DNA from: Aphis gossypii | Lineage: Eukaryota > Arthropoda > Insecta > Hemiptera > Aphididae | Direction of reading: 5' to 3' | DNA: 64,000 bases | Assembly: GCF_020184175.1 (NCBI RefSeq) | Contig: NC_065531.1 | Location: 39,453,213-39,517,212, forward strand | Part shown: piece after piece, positions 12,901 through 26,700 of the stretch | How the letters are laid out: the number at the start of each line of letters is the position of its first letter | Position numbering within the stretch: position 1 is the first letter of the stretch | Position numbers and translations under genes: made by a program | Notes under the pieces: model-generated | What the model was told of the DNA's origin: nothing | Databases searched by the model: none | What the model saw: only the letters and a program-made list of their open reading frames with translations

Positions 12901-14385
12901 TCTTATAATATAAATTTACAAAATGAAATACATTACTATCAAACCCAAATTTTAAGTTATTACTTATTAAGTTATTTAAATGTTGTGTGGGTTAAACTGT
13001 GGGTATTGATTTTACATTTCTATAATGATACGTGTTTATTTAATTTTTTTTTTCTGTATTTTTCATCACCTTTTGTAGTAGTAAAAATGTTCCATTTTGG
13101 AACTCTGAGTTGAACTCTTTCTCTTAATTTTCGAAAATTAAGAATGTACATACATGTTAATAAGAGTTTGAAAATTTCAAACAAGATTTCTAATAAGTTT
13201 TACTGAAATTTTTTTTTCTAAAATTAAAATAACATTATTCGCACTTTTTACCTCTACTTACGGATATTATTATTTACAATAGGTACACAATGAAATTTGC
13301 AAAATATTTAGATTACTTTTAAAATATACCATGAACCTATTTACATCGTTCTATGATACATCGGTATTGACTTAATAGTTATTTATGATTTTAGTTATAT
13401 ATGAAATAATATAATACATGCGATTTTTTTTTTTGTTTAAAATTGGTTTAACTTATTGCATTAACAATATGAAAAATAACTAATACTAAATAAATATAAA
13501 CTGTTTTATCAAATATTTTATTTGATAATTTTATTTACATTTCAAATAATAATTATTCATTTGGACTTTGCAGTGGATAGAGGCTATTTTTTAGGACAAA
13601 GTGTGAATTCCGGAATTTTATGTACACAATGCCAAAATATAGTACGATTAAATTGAACGGGCGCACTTTATCATATTCTATTGACTTTATTTTATTCTAT
13701 TTTCTTTGGTTTTTAAAGCTTTTTTTAATATTTTATTTTTGGAAGTTTTTTATTTTACTGGGTAATTATTTTGTTTAATTTGTATCTACTAATTAGTAAT
13801 TACTATCACTGTAGACAACATATTGTACCAGCTAGACACAGTAAGATAGACAGACATAATAATATTACAGTACCTATATATTATATAATAATTTAATATA
13901 AGTATATGATATATGCCAATCAGTGATTATAATTAAATTATATTCTTGATTATTATTATTTATTAATGAATTAAAATTATAACTAATACTTTATAAGACT
14001 AATTTTTATTTTAAGTGCGTATTTATTTAATATAATAGACATTATTGAAAATGACCATGCGTTTAGTCATTGCCAAGTTTTTCTAGTTTAACATATTATG
14101 ATTATAATTATTAGATAAATATTAGATACCTATATGTGTTAAGTTAACAAGTATATAATTTGTTGGTGTCTTGTAAATTACATAATTAGACAATTTTATT
14201 TGAAATTATGGGATCAATACAATAAGTATATCTTGACCTTTTTAATAGATTTTTACATTTAACTAAGAAACACCATTGTTTACGAGTTACTTTTGACATG
14301 TTCTTCAACGAATGTATTTTTTGTCTTCCTGATCGATATCTTGTTATTATGGCATTCCGGTTTAACTGTAAACAATTACTATAAC

Positions 14386-14678
14386 CCAGAGATTCCCAAC
14401 CAGGGTACCGTGATCTTTATTTAAGGTTTCGCGAAATTTGAAATACAGCACTATAAGTAACAAAATAGACTATGTAAAACCTATTGTGTTTCATATAATT
14501 TGTTGAAATATTGCGATGTGTAATCTATTTTAATGTTCATGCCGGTTTGATAGCTATTGCTATCTACTTATACATATTACTATTTGCTAAATAAAACTGA
14601 AGTAGTCTATAAGGTGCCTCCGGATTTTTAAAAAATTACTAAGGGTGATGCGAGTCAAAAAAGGTTGGAAACCTTTGA
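14386..14678. mobile_element. hAT-type non-autonomous element (293 bp)
   Basis: An exact 8-bp target duplication ACTATAAC flanks it at 14378-14385 and 14679-14686. The ends are CCAGAGATTCCCAACC on the left and, reverse-complemented on the right, TCAAAGGTTTCCAACC. Both the 8-bp duplication and the CAGAG...CCCAACC ends are typical of the hAT superfamily. It has no coding capacity. A related terminal fragment is present at about 28862. Confidence 0.85.
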
Positions 14679-15063
14679 ACTATAACCTCTCTTTAAAAAA
14701 ATCCATTTAAATTTATATTTTAGGGTTAACGTCTTCCTTTTTTTATAACACGATTGCGAACGAATGACGCTTATCAAAGAATTTGTTTTTTTAGCCAAAA
14801 AACGAACAATAAAATTGTGAACGTTTTTTTAAACTACGTTACCAAGTTTATAATTTCTGAATATTTTAAAAATTTATTTATTTTTAACATTTATTATCTT
14901 CTATAAATATATTTTTTTTATTTTAACTATAAACTATTGGTATTAATAATACAATTAAAACAACAACTCTTCGTTACAAACTAAAATAAAATTATACAAA
15001 ATAATATGTAATATTTAAAATGTTGATTAATTAAAACAATTTTCGTTGTATAAATATCAATGC

Positions 15064-15330
15064 AAAGTGCATTATAGAGATCAAAAGTAAAGTTTTTAAA
15101 AAAATCAAGAAAAACAAAAAAAAAGTGACGGAAAAACGGGAATTTTTACGCAAAACCAGTTTTTGACCAAATCGGTTTTTTATATGGTTGTAACTCAAAA
15201 ACTAATCACTGTAAATACTTGAAATTTTCACCAAACGTTTATATTAGTGTTATCTATATACTGTCAAATTTTCAAAATATTTTAACTTTTTTTGAGTTAT
15301 TATAGATCACATAAATTTTTGATTTTTTTT
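15064..15330. repeat. Dispersed repeat block shared with 50,480-50,640
   Basis: The order of phrases GTGCATTATAGAG.TCAAAAG, GACGGAAAAACGGGAATTTT, ACGCAAAAC, ATATGGTTGTAACTCAAAAA and CTAATCACTGTAA is shared between the two loci. Here the block continues with TTCACCAAACG and TTGAGTTATTATAGATC. The element's ends were not resolved at this site. Confidence 0.7.
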
Positions 15331-15845
15331 GAAGTGTCGATAATATAATAATATAAATATAATACATTCAAAATAATAGTTTTTAAAAATTATGTACAAA
15401 ATGTACAAAATTATGTATAATATGAAATATATATTTTAGTTTATATTTAATAACTCATATTATAAAAACAAATAGAATTCAAGATAAAGAATGTTAGTTG
15501 TTATTGAAAATACTAAAATTTTCAATAATCAGCAATAATACACATTTTATCATTATTTTAATATTCGATTACAAGTGCACTACGAGTACCTATGTACGTA
15601 TTACGTTTGTATCATAAATTTAATATTTTACCTTTTTGAATAAAAAACGGAAACATAATATAAAAGTGAATTGGTTTTAAATGTTATTTTAAAATGTGTG
15701 GTATAAGCATAGGCAAGGGTTATTACTTATTACAATTATTTATTTTCTATGTAGTTAATAGTTTACTTCCATCAATATATAGTTTTGTTGTTTTTTTTTT
15801 AAGTATTTTAGGAATATTTATAAAATCTAAGTTCTTACTAGTATA

Positions 15846-16469
15846 TAGGTTCTCAAACTATGGTCCGTGAGACATTATTAGGGGGTCCGCGAGCCGTATA
15901 TAAAATTTATAAATATATTAAGTAGGTACCTATTTCATTTTCCTTTGAGGCATAACATAAATACTGAATAGTACGTAAGTTCCCAACCTATGGTCAGCGA
16001 CATTGTGAGGTGGTCCGTGAGTCATACTTATAACATTTAAAAATATTTTAAATATTTCATTTTCCTTTGAGGCATAACACAAATACTGAATAGTGTATAG
16101 TACGCCGTTTTTTTATAAATTTATATTATAAAATGAAATTTATGTTATTATTTCAACCGATAATTGTATCTTGTTTGTGCGTTAAGATATGATTATATCG
16201 GCAGATGTACATTTTTGTAGAAAAGTAATTTGCGTTAAATTGTTAATTATTTTAAACTTTAATAAAAAATGATCAATTATAAAGATTATTAAAATCCTAT
16301 TATAAGGAACATTATTTTTTATTTATTCATAATCTAAATTCTAAAATGTCTGAAAAAAATTTATTCTTATACCTATATAAGAAAAATAAATAATACAATT
16401 GAGGTGGTCCGTGACGTATTGAAAGTTCTCCAAGTGGTCCGCAGCACCAAAAAGGTTGGGAACCTCTGT
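15846..16469. mobile_element. hAT-type non-autonomous element (624 bp) with duplicated left half
   Basis: An identical ACTAGTATA flanks it at 15837-15845 and 16470-16478, a 9-base match that contains the usual 8-bp hAT duplication. The left end is TAGGTTCTCAAACTATGGTCC. The right end reverse-complements to ACAGAGGTTCCCAACC. Inside, a segment running from the TTCTCAAAC/TTCCCAACC start to ACTGAATAGT occurs twice in tandem (about 15848-15974 and 15979-16095). It has no open frame of note. Confidence 0.82.
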
Positions 16470-19400
16470 ACTAGTATAATTATTATAATACAAAATATTT
16501 ACATTTAGGTTACTTCTAAAGTTATAAGTTCTAACTATCTAATACTTATATCATGTTTTATACTTACAACTTTTACAAATTAACAAATTATTTAAAAAAA
16601 TTTAAAGTTATCTTTACGTGCAATTAGATCGTAGTATAGTGTTTAGTTTTTAATAGTTTATTTATAATTGTCTTCTTTATTACTTCAGTAAAATTTAGAC
16701 CAAACACGTGATACTGTGGTCAATAGCGGAAGGACAATACATAAATTAATGTGACTGTGGTCAAGGACTATAAAACCGTGTCTGCGCAACATTAAAAAAA
16801 AATAGACTAAAGAAAAATAACTTTAAGAGAGAAACAATGTAATAATAGTGTGGTTTATTTATTTAATTGTTTTATCAACGAATGATTTGAAATAAATAAC
16901 TTTAGAAGGTAGATGTAATCGATTTGTTGTAGACTAATAAGTTGTAGTTACCTATCTATAATTTGTAAATGTGTATAGATTAATAAATGATTTTAAAAGA
17001 ATATTTGTATAATATTTCGAGGTATAAGTAATTTTTAATTTATAGCAATAATGATCAATTAGTCATGATTAAACATCATATAATATCATCTAGCCATATA
17101 GGTAATATATATTATCTATAAATTATGCAAATCTGATTTTAGATTTGTTTTTAAAGAAGAAATGTATGTGCACTATGCACAATTTTCGATGGGTAATGTA
17201 TATTTTATTTTATTTTTAAAATTTATGAGATAATTTATTGTTAGGGTTAAAGATTAACGATTAAAATATTCAATAAACATGTACCTATCACATTTTATAG
17301 ATATAGATAGGTCTTTTTTTAATGCATATGCTTCTTTAAAATAAAATCTAATTTTAGTATATATTTTTTATACCTATTCAAAACACGATACATTTAAAAA
17401 ATAATAATTTCATCATAGTTTTGTAAATGTAAGAAGGGTCTTTTTAGATGTTTTTCATCATTAAAAATTAATATAAACCCTTAATGTCAGTTTCCTGTTA
17501 ACCATGTTTTTATTATTTTAACAAATTTAAGATCTTTTGGAATATTAATTAATTTCTTTATATATTATCTATAATTTCATTAATAACTATGCAAATATAA
17601 AAAATACGACAAAATCTATTTTAATAACCATTATATAGGTACCTACCTACTCTAAAATCATTAACTAAAATGCAAGCACAGCAAAGATCAAATGATTTTT
17701 TTTTACGTTAAAAAAATCACAATTCACGTCCGGTGTTCGGAAAACTAGGATTCTATAGAGATGTGTGAAAACGTGACAGTAATAAATAAAAAACAAAAAA
17801 ATAAATAAAAAATATTTGTCATGGATCACCAGTCATATCCTAGTCATCACGTCCGACAACCAAACAGGACAAGGAAAAGAAAAATCAATTGAAACAATGG
17901 ACCAATCAAGGAACCATACCAGAATGTCTCTTTTCGACTTATTTTAAAGAAGTTGAAAAATTTTAAATAACAATAATGTTTTTTCTGTTGTATCCCAGTA
18001 TAGGTATCCTGTATTCTATGGTCGTATATGCATAAATTTATTATTATTGGTTTATATGTTTGTATAATATTTAAGTACGTTTACAAAGTACGATCCAATA
18101 GACTGCAATGTTACATTTTTAAGTGGACACTTAAACGCGTTCTATATTTATTTTGTCTTATGATTTTTGAAATAAGTAAATTTTTAAAAGCCATTTATAT
18201 ATTTATAAATAAATAATCAATTTGCTTAGTAACCATCTTTAAAAAATACTATACAGTATACACAGTACTACTATAGCCAGAATGCCAGACAAGTTGATGC
18301 GGATTAAAAATAAGCTAATAGGTACATATATAGATTGAATTTATATGGTTATTAGACACCTATTCGTAATGAGTTTGACATAAGATTGAAAATAGTGCTT
18401 TTAGTTATCAACTATTATACTATTTAAGACTTATATTTTTAAGTATCTACTAATTATAACATATTTTAATTATTTTTTTTCATTAAACTCTAGACACGAG
18501 TATAGTAGTACACGACAATCGGATTAGATTTTAACGTTTCCTAACGATTTAAGACTAAAATATTGCTAACTCGTTTGTTCATCTCTTATAAACAATTAAT
18601 GATACCTCGACAACGATTTCGAATTTTGGACTATATTCTAGTACAGCAACCGTAAATTACAGCGTAAACATTTGTTTCCTTCGATGATGTAAACACCCGC
18701 CGTTAATTTGCATGTCTTGTTCACTTGTAGATGAATACCAAATAATATATATATACACTCTCTCGACATAATTAAAAGCATGTTAATAGAAATTAAATGG
18801 GTTTTATCATTTGAAAGACGCACCTCTAGGATCTGTTAGCTTATTCACGATTGGGTTCAATTGGGCAGGGTCAATAGTTATTAAGGTTATGTATGTATAA
18901 TACCCATCTATATTCTGTACACACATAATATATATACCTATAATAGCCCGTATTCCCCTTATACACTCTATTCTTCATGTGGACAAGTATTGCTCGGACA
19001 AATTATATTATAATACTTACAATAATAATTATTACGATACAAATCTAAACTATCGCGGACCGGAGATAATCACTATACATGTGAAATTGATGGAACTCTC
19101 TATTAACTCCTCCCGCGTGTACCTTATACATTATTAACGTAGCAGTGAAGTATGTAGAATTCGTTTATTGGGGGTAGGGGGTTAATGTATAAGGGTGGCC
19201 AGCGGCCTGAACGGCATGTCTGCGTGAGATTACCAATTACGATTTGAGCAGCGTGTACCTACCTATATCCAGTCGTATATCTTTAATTTCGAACGTTATT
19301 ATATTGATGCTATGGACGACGAGAAAACATGCAAGATCACAAGTTTTTTTTACTTTCTATGAATAATATTATATGGATACAAAATCCGTTTTATAGCTGA

Positions 19401-19989
19401 AAAATCCAACACGATAATTTTGCAGACTACAATATCTATTTGTTTTTATCATGTTCGGATTATTTTGCATTTTCCAAATAATTTAAGCTAGTAGTAGGTA
19501 TCTATGGTTTGTATTTTATGTAAAAGTAGATATTTGGAACGTTTTTTCTTGTTTAGAAAAATTGATATAATATATTTGTTGCATGCTCAGTGGACTGATA
19601 GTCTGAGTGAGTACGACTATAGTATTTTTGAAGAACGAATTGTTTTCGTTTATCTATCAGTCCGTCTGGTATATTTTACCGATTAGTAGTTATACTAGTA
19701 AGTTGTGATAACCGCATTATTGATAACTTGTTTTTTATTATTATTTTAATTTTAAATTATATATTATATATTATATCTTCTTCATAATTTTATTTGCATA
19801 TAGTGTGTGTATCATAACTCAAAATTATATTATTATAATCATCGTGTTCTTTTTTAAAAAGACACTTTTCACTAGCTGCAAATCAGATTGTTGTGTTGTG
19901 AACACGAATTTAACGCGTAGTCACTTTACGAAAATTAGTGTAATTGTCACCGTCTGTCAGCTGCTCGTAATTTTACAGGTATATATTAT

Positions 19990-20011
19990 AATATATATAT
20001 ATATATATATT
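19990..20011. repeat. (TA)n microsatellite
   Basis: An uninterrupted AT dinucleotide run of about 22 bases. Confidence 0.9.
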
Positions 20012-20703
20012 GTAGTTAAACCTATAAGCTATTAAACGCAATATAGATAATAGGTATATGAGTATATCTGCTGCATATATTATACTGTTTGGCGGTATCT
20101 TTAAGTAGAGTTAGGATTGTGTAGCATACACCGCGGCACTGGCCCTTGAGTGTAAGACGTGATCAAATGAAATCGGTGTCGTTAAATACAATCAATAATA
20201 ATTGTATATAGGACGCACACGTGTTGAATAACGGGTTTCACTGGAACACTTGTAGTGCGGCGAAAAAATGCCATTGAGCCATTATATGTATGTATTGTAG
20301 TAACATAGTACTATAATATCGTATATGTACGTACATGCATAGGTATATATAGTGATAACGAATAATACGGTATACGCACAATATTATTATTATATATAAA
20401 CTACGACGAAAGGGGGGCGTCGAGCAATAATGCGGTACTAAAGTGGTGGTGGGGTGGGGGAGCAAGAGAGCTTTCCACCATACGCTCCTGATGGTCTGCA
20501 TAGTCGTTTGCGATCCCGTCCGGCGAACAGTCTTGCAAAGTGTTCTGAAGTGTTATAGGTCTATTCTCAACATAATATTTTGTCTAAAAATAACAACGAT
20601 TCCGAATTAAAACATACCGATTTTTTCGTTTGTCAGGAATATAATATATATATCGTCTAGTTGTATAATTTCTATTTTCATAAATCTAAAACTATTCAAA
20701 AAT

Positions 20704-23700
20704 ATGATCCGTTGTCAGATGTACGCGATGGTCGTCTTTGTATTCGGGTGTCTCGTCTTGTTACCGGACGGCAGTAAGTAGCTTATTTGATTACGATAAA
20801 TTATCTATTTTCCGGCGATATAGTTTGCTGTGTTATATTTATTTATCGTTTTGACCGTGTGCACAGGCAAAGCTATCAATTGTTGGGTGTGCTCCACGGA
20901 CGCGGATCCAAAGTGCAACGATCCGATGAACATGACGGCTAAAGGTGCGATCGAAGACTGTAGCAGAGCGCCGCATTCAGCTTTCTTGCAGCCCGTGTGC
21001 AAGAAACAAAAACAAAGAGGTACCTAGGTTTATATACGATAATATAGGTATAAGTAATTACGGAGGTTTTTATAGACTTGAACACGTTAGAGATCATATA
21101 TTTATGTTTTCATAGAACGATGGACAATATTAGACTATACCTATAGAATCAGGTTATACTGGAAATAATGAGTAAATGTCTCGTACTCAGATGTAATTTA
21201 ATCCAATTCGATTTCACATAGTCGCCGCACGGCACTATTGTTTTATATAAAGCAGACGTTCCACATAATGTTTAAAATAATAATTGAAATAATTGGTTAC
21301 AAGTTACAACTGATATATTATGTATAATAGGCATTTATATAGATCCTATAAATTCTTTAGACTATACTTTTTACATCATAAATAATACAATATTTTTGAT
21401 AGTTTGTACATTATAGTGAAACCAAATTTTATGATTTTTAAAGTGTATGCTCGTAACCTCAAACCTAAGTGTAAATTATTTAAAAAAATTTATTCTTGGT
21501 GGAAAAAGATAAGTACTAAATCATAAATTAGAAAACCAATTATGTAATCAGTATTTATGTCAGTATAATGCTGTATTATTTAGACGTATACCTATTTTAA
21601 ATAAACTTAATATTTTCGAAATAATTTATAATTATACATTTTATTGAATTTAAAATAATTCAATACCCAACTTAAAGACTAAAATAATTTTTAAGATGTT
21701 TTATTGTGTATACCTTTTCTTAAACTGAGCGTTAAACGACAAAAAATAATATTAATTATTTTTAAAATAAGTACGATAGGTACATTATATAAATAAAAAG
21801 AAAAAAATAATTGCAGTAGAAATCAAATAGCTCATTTCAATAACATATCGAATTTAGTCGATCCCGACAGGTATTAATTACATATATCAATGTTAATTTG
21901 ATAATGACGAAAGTATTAATTTAAATGATCATATGTGTCAGCCATTTTAATGACCAATGTTAACTGTATACCTTCTTAGATTTATCTGAATGTATGATAC
22001 TCCTAAAATCATATCATGTACAGATGTACTAATAGTTATTACACTAATATATAATTTCATATTTTAAGACTAATTAGCAATCAATAAATACATAATAATA
22101 CGTCTTAATAATTAACTATTGCTTTATTAATCTACATGTAGAATATTAACCAAATTATGACACTGACAATTAAATTTTTTTAAATTAATGGATATACGAG
22201 ATGGCCTATGCGTATTGGGGTGTTTTTCATCTTCATTATGGTACCTCGTGTTTTTCGGTGATTGAATTAAGACACAATGGACTGAATTTAATTGCTTGCT
22301 TAATTTTTATTAACCTTTCGGCCATTCTTGTAAGGAATGATGATTCACCGGAAATTCGTATTTATCAGCCCGCCCGCAATGTTTTAATTGATATTTACAT
22401 TTCCAATAGAAATTTTGAGATAAGTTGTTTTGTTTAACTAAAATAACAGTTTTTACTGTTTTTAGGAATCACAAATACCATTTCTGGGTTCGTTTACCGG
22501 AAATTGCTTTTAGGTACCTACATAATATGTTATATTATGTATTATATGATACAATATATAATTATATATCTTTTTTTCGATAATGATACAACTCGGGAGA
22601 CAAAAAAAGAATCAACAGGTGTGTATAGTGTATATTCTATACAGTGATAATATTTTCTATTTGAAAAAAAACATAGAGATCGCAATTTGAACAGAATGAA
22701 TATTCTGGTTCTTATTGAGGTTTCACTCTCGTATTTCAGGAGACAACCCGTATTCTATATAGTAATGTGATAGTATAATAAGTCGTTAGTAATTGCGATA
22801 TATTAATTATTAAATATTATTTTGAAAAATGTATAACTATACAGGTTACATTCACCGTTGTATACCCACTTACTAAAAATTATAACGTTATTTGATTAGC
22901 ATACATTTGCAATACGTGTAAATAGTAAATGTGTAATCGTAATCAAATAAGCTTATGTATTGTTGGATATTTTATTATTAAAATAATACTATAGTTTTTG
23001 CATACACACCGCGTATCGGTACATAAATTATATATGTTTTGTAAAAACAATAAAGTAAATTGTACAGATAAATATCTAGGCTAAATTTGAAGCTGACACT
23101 AAGTATTTTTAAATTCTACACTAACTTAGAATATTTGTCACATTGAGGAAGTTTTAAAAATACATCTTTTCCAAATAAATATATAAATATATAAATATAT
23201 AGTTACGTGTAGCCACACAATTTTCCTATTATGGGCAAAACGAGGCTTCATGATTATAAATAATAAACTCTAACCACCACAAATCTAAAACGGCTAAACC
23301 GATCATAAAATAAGCAATAAATAATAAATAAATAATATAATATTTTTTGAGAATGTAGAAAAATTTTTATTAATTATTAAAAGTTATTATCTATGACAAG
23401 TAAAGAATAATGTGCGAAAATGTATTAATTTTTAAAACACATGAATGATAAGTTTTTTTTTTTTTGAAAAAAGTTTATTACACATAATAAAATTATTACA
23501 TACCTACACTACATAGTACATATATTTACTATACATAAATAAAATTTTGTTATAAATATTGCAGCATAGGCACTAGCATTATTTAATCATTAATATAAAA
23601 TAATAATTATTTATTTTTAAGTTAATACTCATTCTTAGGTTTATTAGGTACATATATCATATTAAGTTATAATAGTTATACACTTATAAAAATAATTTTA

Positions 23701-26700
23701 TGTCTGTAATAAACTTTAAAACATTTACAAATTGAATTTAAATAAATTTATCATTTTTGACTATTAAAATTTAATCTTTTTTTTCGTTGATATGAATGCT
23801 AATGATTTTGTAGTTGATATGGCCCTTAAAAATATCAAAATTGCGTTAATACAATATCCATATAGGTACTTATAGTTAATACATGCAGTAGACGGTAGAC
23901 GGACGATATAGTTAGTATTATAAAGTATAATAGTATATTATAGAGCGTTAAAGATATATATTAAATAGATATGTTTCTACTGATGATTTTTTCATATTTA
24001 AATTAAAAAGGGGTACTTATAAATGGCATCTATGTTATATAATTATTATTTTAGGTACTTTTTATGATAGTGTGCGGTGCAAATTTTTGGAGGTAATAAG
24101 TTAGTGGCAATGCTAGTATATATATATATATTATATACATTATAGGTACTCACGAAGTCCAAGCTCATAACATAATATATGCCAATATAGTAATTACTAA
24201 TTTTACAATAGTTATTATATCCTATAGGCATAATATACTACACAGTCAAATTAAAAAATACATACAAATAAATATAATATAATGACAATATTATAATAAT
24301 TATATGGCATTATTGTTTAGGCCCTATAATGATAGAAAAAGTACCGATAATTATTTTACGAATTATAATGAAAACTACATTGAATATTATTATATCGGGG
24401 TTTTTTTTTTTATTTATTTATTTTATAGAATAATGGATCATAATAATATGAAACGACTATCTATATTATTATTATTTAACAGGAGACAGCTAAAAATATA
24501 TATTTTTATATATGCTTGTATTATGACGATTCATCGTCGTCTGCGTCCGATTTTAGCACTATAATGCATCTTAACTATACTTGAGCATCCGTTTGATCTC
24601 GATAAAATTTATTTCGATTTAGCACACCAACCGTTGGTTGTCGGTGCGTGAAATCCGTCGTTCACGTCCGCTAGACATTAAAACGGATGGTCGACCATAT
24701 ATTCTGTCTACACTCTACACTTTGCATAGATATTTTTATACATGGTGATGTACAATAAATGATTACAATATATTGTATACATCGCGCATTTAGGAGTCTT
24801 GTAGTAAACCCTATATAAGGTATTTTTTTGAATTTTATTATACGAAAGAATAAAAACGAAATAGTTGTATGTCCTTTAATTCATTTGAACGCGTAATTCC
24901 CTTGGTTTTTTTATCACAGCTTCTTATTCGATACTATTTTACAGGAAAAAATTCTATGTAGATAAAAAATGTTCTTTAGATGGATCGCGATACCAGATAA
25001 ATTATTTTTAAACAATATTAGAATTACTATTCGTTGCATTATAGAACATAGTAATTATATGTATTTTTAGTTATTCAATGTGATTTGTATTATATAATAC
25101 AAATTGTAATAATGTTATATTATATTTCAAAATAAAAATAGTTCTTCCTAAAAAATATTTACACTAATATACCAAGGTACTTATATATTATTAATTTATA
25201 AACAGTTTTTTGGGGTCCAATATTGTATAATTGTATTAAGTCGTGATTAGAGTGATTATAGACTTAATACTCGACTATAGGTGATTAAAGTCGATATTCG
25301 ATGCCTATAGGTACTCTTAGTTAAACTATATACGTATAGTAGTATGAAATCTAGTAATTATATAATATATAATGTAACCATAATATGTATTATATGCGTA
25401 CCTATATATTGTATAGGTAAGTCATCCAAAACATTGGTAATATTAGGCACATACCGTGTAACTTCAGTTGGCGGTTATTATTTCGGTCCATTTCGCCATT
25501 TCGCCATTTCCCGTGTGGCTTCCGCTACAGCATCCGTTTTCGGGACTAGGTAACTATTATTGTAGGTAGTTGTTATATCTATAATATATGTATTAAATAT
25601 AATAATTACACTTGACGCTTTCGCTGCGACCGATTTTTTTTCGGCTGTCAACGTTCAAACTGCACCGTTATCCGAACGATTTTTCCCAAGAGGGTATTTA
25701 CTATTTACGCCGAGTGTATAATGTACATAAATATAGGTATATACCTATATTCAAATGTATTTGTTTTTTTTTTACATCGTTTCGCAATTCGCCGGTCGTT
25801 TTTTTCCTCCATTCTTTTCGATTTGTATCGTTATTCCATCCGTGTAATATTATTACTATTTGTTATTATTATTATTATTCGTTATTGCGAGCGCGGCGTT
25901 TTCGTCGACGGGCAAATCAATTCGTCTCGGGATTTACGAGGGCATCGAGTCGTCACGATTTCACGGTGATGAGTCGTCCACACTGCCGCTACTCCAAACC
26001 GGAGCAATTTCGCGCCTACAACCGTATATAGGTACACCTACCCTGGGTTTGCCTAACCACCTGCAGCACTTCTACCTTACCACCAAGACTACCTTACCAG
26101 TTGCGTCAGCTTCAACCTAACCACATCTACCAATGCCTATAGTTCGTATATATATGCGGTAGTACACGCGGTTCCGATTCACACGCTTCCCGAACACCGA
26201 ATAATAATATATACTATCGTGAATCATGATCATACTGTTATAAAGCCATACCCATAATATTTATAATACCTAATTTTTACCGTGAAACAGTTCGCATCGA
26301 ACGCGTGTTAAATCGTGTCACAACAGTTTACTACACCAGGAGTGGCTAACTTTTATGAATTTTTGATTGTCCTCTGAATTTTTTAGATTGTCACGATCGA
26401 CAAAAAAAAAATGGTCGTTAATAATCAAAATTATATAAAAAAAAATGTATAAAATTTAAAAGGGAATCGCGATCGACTCGTTGGCCACTCCTGTACTATA
26501 GTATAATGTATATCGTATATACGCGAATAATGTTATCGCATTTATCGATATTATTGTATTAATGTATTATATATTTTATTTTTTTTCTATCCCGAAATAA
26601 AATTATCATCAAAATCGTGTTCATATCGATATAATTCGATGAACGATACGGATTGTTAAACAATAATATATTATAATTTATAATACACCTATAAGGACTT

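Larger units (their letters stand above)
9910..20703. other. 10.8-kb spacer between Ly6-like genes 2 and 3
   Basis: This is AT-rich DNA with many TAGGTA/TACCTA words. It holds two hAT-type miniature elements (14386-14678, 15846-16469) and a dispersed repeat block (about 15064-15330), and no gene that I can support. The last 600 bases before 20704 become more GC-rich (for example GGCCCTTGAGTG, CCCGTCCGGCGAAC), as expected for the promoter and 5' UTR of gene 3. A TA dinucleotide run lies at 19990-20011. Confidence 0.5.

Noticed and set aside
18638..18823. Short minus-strand frame and a GGTTCAATTGG phrase just downstream of it (about 18,854) reminiscent of a tRNA T-arm
   Set aside because: No acceptor stem or anticodon arm can be formed around it, so it is not a tRNA.
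20238..20501. 87-codon minus-strand open frame
   Set aside because: It has no recognisable domain and overlaps the GC-richer promoter/5' UTR of Ly6-like gene 3 on the opposite strand.
22201..22437. 78-codon open frame with moderately balanced composition
   Set aside because: No splice-site support fits the surrounding Ly6 exons and no motif is visible. It is possibly a transposon remnant but has no identifiable ends.
24635..24665. Small palindrome around CCAACCGTTGG
   Set aside because: The stem is only about 8 bp with a bulge. That is too short to argue for an RNA gene or regulatory structure on sequence alone.
25612..26120. Overlapping open frames, one starting with a leucine-rich signal-like stretch
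   Set aside because: The leucines come from a TTA/TTATTA simple repeat, there is no ATG (a stop lies a few codons upstream), no domain is visible, and the region lies inside the Ly6 gene 3 intron.
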